Assembly: GCF_001424665.1 (NCBI RefSeq)
Contig: NZ_LMQS01000002.1
Coordinates: 372,001-436,000 of the forward strand
Direction: 5' to 3'
DNA length: 64,000 nucleotides
Source of the DNA: Methylophilus sp. Leaf416
Lineage (GTDB): Bacteria; Pseudomonadota; Gammaproteobacteria; Burkholderiales; Methylophilaceae
Part shown: piece by piece, positions 25,653 through 31,683 of the stretch
Position numbering within the stretch: the first letter of the stretch is position 1
How the letters are laid out: every line of letters starts with the position of its first letter
The notes under the pieces: model-generated
Databases searched by the model: none
What the model was told of the DNA's origin: nothing
Seen by the model: only the letters and a program-made list of their open reading frames with translations
Program-made: the position numbers and the translations under genes

Positions 25653-25847
25653 TCAGTGCTTACTTTTTGAGGTGTAGGTCACATTATTACCGCTAATCGA
25701 ATGATTGTTAAACACAATCCCAATCAGCATGATGGTAGTAATAAATATAATAAACATCATCATTAAAGACGTCACCACAATGCCTGCCGAGATAATCAAG
25801 GAAGTCATCATGTTCAACATTTCTTTTGTGAAATCCCTTTTTTGCAT
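25653..25847 (-). CDS. 64-aa membrane protein
   Basis: One long hydrophobic stretch (residues about 14-45, rich in Met/Ile), polar C-terminus NNVTYTSKSKH. Probably one or two TM helices. A weak stress-motif copy (25935-25965: TATTAC, 7 nt, TCAG) lies about 100 bp upstream. The ribosome site before ATG 25847 is weak; the ATG ten codons later (MLNMM) is another option. Function unknown. Confidence 0.45.
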   Translation of the reverse strand: MQKRDFTKEMLNMMTSLIISAGIVVTSLMMMFIIFITTIMLIGIVFNNHSISGNNVTYTSKSKH

Positions 25848-25934
25848 TTAAGCCTTTATGTCTAAGCTAATGAATTTGGCTAGTAGTTAATGTGGAATAT
25901 ACATAGCTAGCATGCAGGTTCTGCCCGAACTTAG

Positions 25935-25965
25935 CAGGCAGTGTCAGCTGAGTTTGTTGTAATAG
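25935..25965 (-). promoter_or_regulatory. Recurrent stress-promoter motif, weak site 8
   Basis: Minus strand: TATTAC, 7 nt, TCAG, with no good -10 (TGCCTG). Kept because the spacing is exact and the orientation fits the 64-aa gene. Confidence 0.35.
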
Positions 25966-26031
25966 TGACCGTGGTGAAACCCGATAACGCATCGAAAATG
26001 CTCACTCTAAAGTTAAAAATTATCCGGCTTT

Positions 26032-26056
26032 AAAAAAAATCCCCACCGAGGTGGGG
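26032..26056 (-). terminator. Strong intrinsic terminator (minus)
   Basis: Stem TCCCCACC / GGTGGGGA with a 3-nt loop; on the minus strand followed by eight T residues. It terminates the candidate small RNA. Confidence 0.85.
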
Positions 26057-26137
26057 AGATAAATTAGGGTGTCTCAGGGAAACAAAATGACTCTAAGCCA
26101 GCCACTTTGTTGTAGTAATAATCGCACTTCGGATGAA
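26032..26137 (-). ncRNA. Candidate small RNA
   Basis: A good copy of the stress-promoter motif (26144-26174, -10-like CTATAT) stands only about 100 bp before a strong terminator, with no plausible ORF between them. The only ATG frame (23 codons) starts inside the -10 element, so it would not be on the transcript, and it lacks a ribosome site. The expected transcript is roughly 105 nt ending in the GGTGGGG terminator hairpin. The transcription start is estimated from the motif, not measured. Confidence 0.45.
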
Positions 26138-26143
26138 AATAAC

Positions 26144-26174
26144 ATATAGGCAAATGCTGATTCGCTAGTAGGAG
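26144..26174 (-). promoter_or_regulatory. Recurrent stress-promoter motif, site 9 (candidate small RNA)
   Basis: Minus strand: CTCCTAC, 7 nt, TCAG, 7 nt, CTATAT. Oriented away from the Pal-like gene toward the terminator at 26032. Confidence 0.6.
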
Positions 26175-26220
26175 TTTTCTGACGTTGCTTGTGATCGCAT
26201 TCGGATTGATGAGGACTGAT

Positions 26221-26270
26221 CTCACTATCACATAGTGAGCAAAATCTCTAATGCCTGGCAGGCATTAGAG
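26221..26270 (-). terminator. Tandem hairpins downstream of the Pal-like gene
   Basis: Two hairpins: CTCTAATGCC / GGCATTAGAG (26246-26270), followed on the minus strand by ATTTTG, then CTCACTAT / ATAGTGAG (26221-26239). The first is a probable terminator of the 26304-26855 gene. Confidence 0.65.
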
Positions 26271-26303
26271 GTTTCAAAGTTTTAAACCAAATAAAGCTAG
26301 TAC

Positions 26304-26855
26304 TTACTGACCTGAATATACAACATCCACGCGACGGTCATGCTGGAAACAATCCTCATCACCGCAATTTTGCTTTGAGCGCTCTTCGCCGTAGCTTACC
26401 GTCTCAATTTGCTGATCGTTTACACCTTGAATATTTAGCGCATTTTTAACTGCCGCAGCGCGACGCTGACCTAAAGCAAGATTATATTCATGTGTACCAC
26501 GCTCATCGGTATTGCCTTGCAGTACTACCTTGGTTTGCGGATGTGCAGCTAAATATTTGGCGTGATTTTCTATCAACCCTTTGTATTCATCGCGTATAGC
26601 ATCACTGTCATAATCAAAAAAGATCTGGCGTTTAGCCAACTCAGATGCACTCATTTGATCTTTGCTGGAATCGACATCTACCGTTTTAATCGTAATTTTG
26701 TTTGGGGCGGCAGGAGCCTCAGCGCTGGTATTTTCTTGCTGGGTATTGATTGGACGTGTCACGCTAGGGTCAACCTGAGCCGGTTTCATCGGTGTGCTAC
26801 TACAAGCTGACAGTAATAATGCAAGTGAAGCCATTTTCCAAAGATTGTTGTTCAT
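26304..26855 (-). CDS. Pal-like OmpA-family lipoprotein (paralog A)
   Basis: 183-aa outer-membrane lipoprotein. Signal peptide with lipobox LLSAC (Cys at about 18), Pro/Ala-rich linker, then an OmpA-like peptidoglycan-binding domain (about 75-183): IFFDYDSDAIRDEY, LQGNTDERGTHEYNLALGQRRA. It resembles Pal but is not in a tol-pal cluster, so it is a paralog, probably stress related. A second paralog is at 59403-59912 with the same C-terminal organisation, including two extra Cys (QNCGDEDCF here; RDCPDEHCH there). No stress motif was recognised directly upstream. Confidence 0.88.
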   Translation of the reverse strand: MNNNLWKMASLALLLSACSSTPMKPAQVDPSVTRPINTQQENTSAEAPAAPNKITIKTVDVDSSKDQMSASELAKRQIFFDYDSDAIRDEYKGLIENHAKYLAAHPQTKVVLQGNTDERGTHEYNLALGQRRAAAVKNALNIQGVNDQQIETVSYGEERSKQNCGDEDCFQHDRRVDVVYSGQ

Positions 26856-26963
26856 GATTTTTCCCTTAATTTAAATTATAAAATTCTCACTCATAGCCTT
26901 AATAAAAATTGATTATAAACCTGAGTAATCATTCAGATTTTTATTTTTATTATAGCCATACCG

Positions 26964-27284
26964 CTATGTAGGTTCAGTAAATATGCTCATAAACTCGGAG
27001 CGGTACAGCGCATCCAGGAAATGTCCTTCCTTATCTTGATGCTCTGCATTTGAAGGGATATTCGCTTCCATTTGTGATGGCATCATGACTTTGGTACGTG
27101 CAATTTCGTCACCGGTTAAAGTCCTGGTTGCCCAGACGCGATCACTAGTCATAGGCCAGTTAGCATCATTAGATACGAATGAAGAAATCAGGAGGAACAT
27201 AACCGCCGCAATAATGCCTGCAGTCATAGTAGCTAAAGATATGCCGCTATCTGAATTACTTAAAGTATCTGTGCTGTTCATCAT
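26964..27284 (-). CDS. 106-aa single-TM hypothetical protein
   Basis: Polar N-terminus, one TM helix (about residues 20-40: ATMTAGIIAAVMFLLISSFV), then a soluble C-terminal part (SDRVWATRTLTGDEIARTKVMMPSQ). Ribosome site GAGG before ATGATG. It lies just downstream of the third DUF3309 gene on the same strand and probably shares its transcript. Function unknown. Confidence 0.6.
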   Translation of the reverse strand: MMNSTDTLSNSDSGISLATMTAGIIAAVMFLLISSFVSNDANWPMTSDRVWATRTLTGDEIARTKVMMPSQMEANIPSNAEHQDKEGHFLDALYRSEFMSIFTEPT

Positions 27285-27344
27285 GAGGACCTCACTTACT
27301 AAAAATTTTTAATAGTGTTGAAGCGTAAGCGGTTATTGGCAGGA

Positions 27345-27500
27345 TTAAACGCCACCAGTTAAAGCCAGGATAATCAGGATTAAAAGTACCAAGCCTAGTC
27401 CACCGCTTGGGTAGTAACCCCATTTGGCGCTGTGAGGCCATGTGGGTAAGGCTCCAATCAGAGCAAGTATTAATACCACTATTAGAATTGTATGCAGCAT
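27345..27500 (-). CDS. DUF3309 mini membrane protein (copy 3)
   Basis: 51-aa protein, ATG at 27500 and TAA at 27345-27347, with signature WPHSAKWGYYPSGG and two hydrophobic segments. It is closest to copy 1. Ribosome site GGAGAGG upstream. The promoter motif (27607-27637) and the leader block (27574-27586) precede it. The next gene, 26964-27284, probably follows in the same transcript. Confidence 0.88.
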   Translation of the reverse strand: MLHTILIVVLILALIGALPTWPHSAKWGYYPSGGLGLVLLILIILALTGGV

Positions 27501-27573
27501 GAACCTCTCCTAAAACCTAAGCCAAAAATCTCAAAATGAACGTTGTGCTAAAACACAACAACTCATCACTGGA

Positions 27574-27586
27574 GGCTCCATCATGC
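27574..27586 (-). promoter_or_regulatory. Conserved leader block of DUF3309 mRNA (copy 3)
   Basis: GCATGATGGAGCC in transcript sense, 34 bp from the CTGA edge of the motif, as in copies 1 and 2. Confidence 0.5.
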
Positions 27587-27606
27587 AGAACTTGCTTAAA
27601 ACGCTG

Positions 27607-27637
27607 TATACAGTTTCAGCTGAATTTGACGTAGGAA
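27607..27637 (-). promoter_or_regulatory. Recurrent stress-promoter motif, site 10 (DUF3309 copy 3)
   Basis: Minus strand: TTCCTAC, 7 nt, TCAG, 7 nt, TGTATA. A strong match immediately before the terminator of the upstream gene, so this is an independent promoter. Confidence 0.65.
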
Positions 27638-27649
27638 TCATCGTACAAA

Positions 27650-27680
27650 AAGACCCAAGGTACTAACCTTGGGTCTTCTT
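27650..27680. terminator. Intrinsic terminator after the YgaP-like gene
   Basis: Stem AGACCCAAGGT / ACCTTGGGTCT with a 4-nt loop and A/T runs on both flanks. It ends the minus-strand gene at 27701. Confidence 0.85.
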
Positions 27681-27700
27681 TATCTTACTTAAATTACAAT

Positions 27701-28120
27701 TTAATCGTTACGTGATTTCAAACTCTCTAACAAAGCATACTTTTCCCTATCAATTTCATCTCGTGTACGGATTCCCATTCGACGCAGGATAGGCAGTGGA
27801 GGACACCAGCCTTGCAGGCCATGCTGCAATAAAAACGGTAATACCACCGCAGGCAGCGCGAACCATTTCTTGTTGACGGTTAATCCCAATACTAAGCCGG
27901 TCAGTGCCAGCGTAGAGGCATTCACTTCCAGGACACGTTCAGTATCCCATTCTTTTTCCAGCGCAATGATGCGTTGTTTCACTTCCCAGGCCGGCCGGGT
28001 TGCGTAGTATTGGATATTGGTATTGGTCACACGGTCAATTTGCTCATTGACGTCTTCATCTGTCGAGTTCCTGACGCGATCAAACTGGTTAGAATTCTTT
28101 ACCTCATAGTTTAAATCCAT
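27701..28120 (-). CDS. DUF2892 (YgaP-like transmembrane) protein
   Basis: 139 aa. A charged N-terminal region (residues 1-60) is followed by a two-helix membrane hairpin (about 65-110; VNASTLALTGLVLGLTVNKKWFALPAVVLPFLLQHGLQGWCPPLPILRRMG is split by a short loop) typical of DUF2892, with the family's C-x-P-x-P segment near its end. This domain often occurs beside sulfur-handling enzymes; here it lies 101 bp downstream of a persulfide dioxygenase-like gene. It lacks the rhodanese domain that some YgaP proteins carry. Confidence 0.78.
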   Translation of the reverse strand: MDLNYEVKNSNQFDRVRNSTDEDVNEQIDRVTNTNIQYYATRPAWEVKQRIIALEKEWDTERVLEVNASTLALTGLVLGLTVNKKWFALPAVVLPFLLQHGLQGWCPPLPILRRMGIRTRDEIDREKYALLESLKSRND

Positions 28121-28221
28121 AACTTCACCTTACTGTTTAATTACTTTATACGAATAGGACAACTGAACTGTAGTTCACTTAATCGTGCGTGCCGAACAAT
28201 AAGCGCTACTCATAACACCTA

Positions 28222-28932
28222 TTAAATACCGGCCACGTGCCTGATGTTTAAACCTAGCTTTAAATTTGCTGGAACTGCCTTATCGATCATTTTTGGCGGT
28301 GGCAGATTCAGGTTATCCATCATGCGGATAAATTCTTCCCGGCTTTTACCGGCTATTCTTTCGTTTGAACGCCGCTCTTCGCCTATTGAAGAATGTGTCT
28401 TGCCCTCATAGTCGTGGCATGGGTAAACCAGGGTTTCATCAGGGTAGCTAAAAAGGCGCTGCGTAATGCTGTCGTATAGCGTACCGGCATCACCGTTCTG
28501 GAAATCGGTACGCCCACAGCCATTAATCAACAGGCTATCGCCAGTGAATAATTTGCCATTCCAGAAATATGACATGGCACCGGATGTGTGGCCTGGAGTA
28601 TGAATCGCTTTGATCACCTGATGCTTACCAAAAGACAACTCCTGGCCATCATCAAGCTGGATTTCTGCAGCGGTAATTTTGCAGTGCACAGGAGTAGCCG
28701 CTCTGGCGCCGGTCAATGAGCAGAGCGCACCCGCTGATGTTATGTGATCAGCATGCGCATGTGTTTCCAGCACATATCTGAGCCTTAAACTTTCATCACT
28801 CAGCAATGACATATATTGCTGCAAGTGTTGGTCTACCGGGTCAATTATCACAGCCTGTTTAGTTTCAGCATCTGTCAGTACATAGGTATAGGTACTGGAG
28901 TCATCATCAAAAAACTGATAAAGGTCCTTCAT
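28222..28932 (-). CDS. ETHE1-like persulfide dioxygenase (MBL fold)
   Basis: 236-aa metallo-beta-lactamase-fold enzyme: metal motif THAHADHITSAG, IHTPGHTSGAMS, FTGDSLLINGCGRTDFQ and YPCHDYEGKTHSSIGEE. The GRTDFQ motif and the single-iron ligand set are typical of ETHE1/glutathione persulfide dioxygenases rather than glyoxalase II. It would oxidise glutathione persulfide to sulfite in sulfide detoxification. Its neighbour is a DUF2892 gene, a common partner. No linked stress motif was found. Confidence 0.85.
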   Translation of the reverse strand: MKDLYQFFDDDSSTYTYVLTDAETKQAVIIDPVDQHLQQYMSLLSDESLRLRYVLETHAHADHITSAGALCSLTGARAATPVHCKITAAEIQLDDGQELSFGKHQVIKAIHTPGHTSGAMSYFWNGKLFTGDSLLINGCGRTDFQNGDAGTLYDSITQRLFSYPDETLVYPCHDYEGKTHSSIGEERRSNERIAGKSREEFIRMMDNLNLPPPKMIDKAVPANLKLGLNIRHVAGI

Positions 28933-29052
28933 TATTTATCCCTATTTTTTTAATGTCCCTATATGCTGTGAAAGCATCAACACTTCTTATTTTTAATAGA
29001 CTTCTATATCCGGCAGCAAGTTTCTTAACTTTTTGTTCAGCCAGATTTTAGT

Positions 29053-29295
29053 TCATTGCTTTTGAGTGACGACGTTTGAGCTTAGGTGTATCTCAGTGGG
29101 AGGATTACCAGACACAAAAGGCGTTTCTGTGTGCGTTTCACCTTCAAATAATGTCCCTACAAACACATCAATTGCAGCCATCACCATCAGCATCACCAAA
29201 AGCACAGGCAAAACCTTAAATACTGAACTGGCTATGACACTGATCACTGCATTGATGGCACCTGCAACCTCATTGATTACTTGCGGATATGACAT
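29053..29295 (-). CDS. 80-aa membrane protein
   Basis: One long hydrophobic region (about 10-50) then a polar tail (GETHTETPFVSGNPPTEIH). Probably one or two TM helices. Ribosome site GAGGG before the ATG. Downstream of the 29384-29758 gene on the same strand (88 bp gap). Function unknown. Confidence 0.6.
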   Translation of the reverse strand: MSYPQVINEVAGAINAVISVIASSVFKVLPVLLVMLMVMAAIDVFVGTLFEGETHTETPFVSGNPPTEIHLSSNVVTQKQ

Positions 29296-29342
29296 GGTGT
29301 AACCCTCTCGAATCGGCTTTTAAAATAAAAAATGAGGAGCAT

Positions 29343-29366
29343 GACTGGCTATTTTTACAAAGCCAG
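29343..29366 (-). terminator. Weak hairpin after the 124-aa secreted protein gene
   Basis: CTGGCT / AGCCAG with a 10-nt A/T-rich loop, just past the stop of the gene at 29384. No T run of note, so only a weak terminator. Confidence 0.35.
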
Positions 29367-29383
29367 CCATAAGTACCTCAATC

Positions 29384-29758
29384 TTAATTCGTAGTGGCAG
29401 GAGGTGCTGATTCATAATCCGTTGGCTGTACCGGATTGCCTTTAGTAGTGCCTGCTTTTTCGTCTTTATTATTCAATACTTTGTTTTTCTGTCTTTTGAA
29501 AGGACGGTCAGCAGAGCCTTTGTCGGTGCGTTTGTTTTGCTCTTTCAATTGCGGAGTATCCGAGTTGCCCAGATTGCTGGCATCATTGGGCACACCGTTC
29601 TGGTTTACATCTGTAGGGCCCTTGTCCGTGTAGCGTTGCTGTCTTTCCACTTGAGGACTATTAGAGGTACCCAATTTGGCACCATCATCTTTGCTCTCAG
29701 CCGCATAATTGGACATTGAAACTGTTGAGAATAAAATCGCGATCATTATTTTTTTCAT
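29384..29758 (-). CDS. 124-aa secreted low-complexity protein
   Basis: Signal peptide (1-19, ending NYA) then a highly polar Asn/Lys/Asp-rich body. It contains an internal duplication: LGTSNSPQVERQQRYTDKG (about 29-47) and LGNSDTPQLKEQNKRTDKG (about 63-81). No family recognised. Ribosome site AAGGATAT upstream. A stress-promoter motif (29858-29888) lies about 100 bp upstream. Confidence 0.6.
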   Translation of the reverse strand: MKKIMIAILFSTVSMSNYAAESKDDGAKLGTSNSPQVERQQRYTDKGPTDVNQNGVPNDASNLGNSDTPQLKEQNKRTDKGSADRPFKRQKNKVLNNKDEKAGTTKGNPVQPTDYESAPPATTN

Positions 29759-29857
29759 TGTTATATCCTTTAAATTTAGCGCTAAAAACTAAGCGCCGGT
29801 AATGAAATAAGTTATTTCTAAGCGTAAGCCATTAAATAATGTTTTGTTATGCAGCTC

Positions 29858-29888
29858 TATCAGTTCGCCGCTCATTTCGCTGTAGGAA
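29858..29888 (-). promoter_or_regulatory. Recurrent stress-promoter motif, site 11 (secreted low-complexity protein)
   Basis: Minus strand: TTCCTAC, 7 nt, TGAG (variant of TCAG), 7 nt, CTGATA. -35-like and -10-like parts are both perfect; only the inner TCAG is altered. Confidence 0.58.
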
Positions 29889-30050
29889 GTCACTGACTGA
29901 TGTTGACTTACTTAAGATTTAGTGGGGATGACGAGGCTTGGAATATAAATGATCAGGAATGACGGCTGGACGGTTACTGAATATGGGCATATGGAAATAA
30001 AAAAGCCGGCTGGATTTAGCGGGCTTTATGTGAAGCAGAATGTCTTAACT

Positions 30051-30335
30051 CTAGATACTGGCACGTTTACTAATATCCTTTCTCTTAACTGGCGGGATAA
30101 TTCGATAGAGTCCTGGATCTGGAGCATCTGGATTATCATCCGGATAAAAATCTTCGTACAAGTCTCTCTCCACGCGTTCGGTAATGTCAGTGTCAATTGG
30201 GGTAGGGCTCGAAGTATCCGGCTCGGGGATTTCAGACTCTTCTGAGTCATCAGCCAGTTCAGAGCGATCCGGGTCCAGCAGATTTTTGTCCCATATTCTC
30301 ACTTCCTTGCTTTTAAACTCTATGTTCAAAGCCAT
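30051..30335 (-). CDS. Acidic 94-aa hypothetical protein
   Basis: Strongly acidic in the middle (DPDRSELADDSEESEIPEPD) with a basic C-terminus (PPVKRKDISKR). No TM segment. The frame is open to 30359, but the ATG at 30335 (MALNIEFKSKEV) lies at proper distance from AGGAG. A stress motif copy (30431-30461) lies about 95 bp upstream. An overlapping plus-strand frame at 29949-30245 is its shadow. Function unknown. Confidence 0.58.
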   Translation of the reverse strand: MALNIEFKSKEVRIWDKNLLDPDRSELADDSEESEIPEPDTSSPTPIDTDITERVERDLYEDFYPDDNPDAPDPGLYRIIPPVKRKDISKRASI

Positions 30336-30430
30336 CATTATCTCCTTTGCATTTTCCAAAGTTAAATATCAGTCATTTGTTCAATAAATAACATCCCATC
30401 GTTAAGTTAAGACAATTTAGATAAAAAAGT

Positions 30431-30461
30431 TATAAGCCCATTTCTGATTGTAGTGTAAGAG
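30431..30461 (-). promoter_or_regulatory. Recurrent stress-promoter motif, site 12 (acidic protein)
   Basis: Minus strand: TCTTAC, 7 nt, TCAG, 7 nt, CTTATA. Confidence 0.6.
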
Positions 30462-30536
30462 AATTCATTTAGGTATTTTTTACCTATAATTTTCAGTAAA
30501 ATGCCTCTGATAAATAATTGCTACCCACTAATGCGG

Positions 30537-30566
30537 TGTGCCCTTGGTTACTTAACCAAGGGCACA
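30537..30566. terminator. Long hairpin downstream of the PNPOx-like gene
   Basis: Perfect 14-bp stem TGTGCCCTTGGTTA / TAACCAAGGGCACA with a 2-nt loop, 30 bp past the stop of the minus-strand gene. It lacks a T run, so it may be a terminator-like or RNA-stabilising structure. Confidence 0.6.
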
Positions 30567-30595
30567 CATTTAACACCTATGCAAACGGGGGTTTA

Positions 30596-31249
30596 CTAGC
30601 CTTCGCCACGTTTTACCTTATCTACATACTCCTCCAGATTCACCAACCCTTCTGATTCTGCAATCGCTTTTTCTTCTGGTGTAATGGCGTCCTGCACCAT
30701 ATCGAGTCTTTTCCAGGTTGGAATTGGCGTCACTTTACATGGCTCCGGCACATATTTGGATTGATCAATTTTTTTATATTTGTGGATATACCGCGGGCAA
30801 TTTACCCATATCTTGGTCACAGTCACAAAGATCAGGTACTTCGCTTCGGTATATTCCGCCATCAGTGCATGCTCACGTACCAGTTTGGCAGTGCCTTGCA
30901 CCCTGATTCTGTGTGGTGTTTCAAAGTCGATAAACAGCAAGCCAACTTTACCTTGGCCACTGATATTGCCAACCGAGTAAAACATGCCATTACCATCAAA
31001 ACCGGGAAAAACCAGCGTGCTTTCATCCAGCACTTTTACAAACCCCACACCGCCGCCCTTGTATGACACTGTGGGCATGCCATCCCTGTCAACGGTAGAA
31101 AGAAAAAACATGTCACGGCTAGTGATAAAAGCTTTCTCTTCATCAGAAATCGCTTCATGAATCCAGCCGTTGTCTAATAGTTCTGCAAGCTTGGTAGTTT
31201 CAAACTCTTCCTGCAGTGCGCGGTGCTCTGGTGAATATATCGATGCCAT
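30596..31249 (-). CDS. Pyridoxamine 5'-phosphate oxidase-family flavoprotein
   Basis: 217-aa protein with a FMN-binding split-barrel: FFLSTVDRDGMPTVSYKGGGVGFVKV, LVFPGFDGNGMFYSVGNI, KVGLLFIDFETPHRIRVQGTAKL. C-terminal part is charged (TPEEKAIAESEGLVNLEEYVDKVKRGEG). It belongs to the general PNPOx-like group that includes F420/heme/FMN-binding proteins rather than PdxH. Substrate unknown. Ribosome site AGGAGG directly upstream of ATG 31249. Confidence 0.82.
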   Translation of the reverse strand: MASIYSPEHRALQEEFETTKLAELLDNGWIHEAISDEEKAFITSRDMFFLSTVDRDGMPTVSYKGGGVGFVKVLDESTLVFPGFDGNGMFYSVGNISGQGKVGLLFIDFETPHRIRVQGTAKLVREHALMAEYTEAKYLIFVTVTKIWVNCPRYIHKYKKIDQSKYVPEPCKVTPIPTWKRLDMVQDAITPEEKAIAESEGLVNLEEYVDKVKRGEG

Positions 31250-31683
31250 TGATTACCTCCTAAATAAGGCCATTAAGTACCGGCCATGCTATCCAACCCT
31301 AAAATCAATCCAGCCTTATTATTGGCTAAGTATTTTATCTATGATCCAGCCTACAGCTTCATTCTATTCGAACATGCCCTCATTACCAAACGGCGTTGAG
31401 GCGTCAATTTGTACCGACAAATTGCTGATGATGGTTGTGGATACAGATATTAGAAGGCGCTAAGCAGCAACAAACAGATAAGGTATAAAAGCAAAAAGGC
31501 ACCCCGGAGGAGATGCCTTTTTTAACACTGGATCAATATGCAAACTGTCGAATGTGGGCAGGGATTGTTTCACTCCGTTAAAATAAGCGACTTATCCTAA
31601 CGGTCCTAGTAGTAAAGCAAACCCTGGGCACCATAATGCAGGGAAACATTTTGCATGCCTATAGGAGTTTTTCCCGACCTGCA
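31250..31683. other. Intergenic region between the PNPOx-like and DUF3604 genes
   Basis: About 430 bp without a supported gene. A terminator hairpin lies at 31493-31522. Confidence 0.35.
31493..31522. terminator. Intrinsic terminator of the ABC-PHP operon
   Basis: Stem AAAAGGCA / TGCCTTTT, GC-rich loop region, T runs on both strands. It lies 160 bp past the stop of the DUF3604 gene. Confidence 0.65.

Noticed and set aside
29949-30245. 98-codon plus-strand frame
   Set aside because: Overlaps the acidic minus-strand gene, which has a Shine-Dalgarno and an upstream stress motif; the plus frame has neither.
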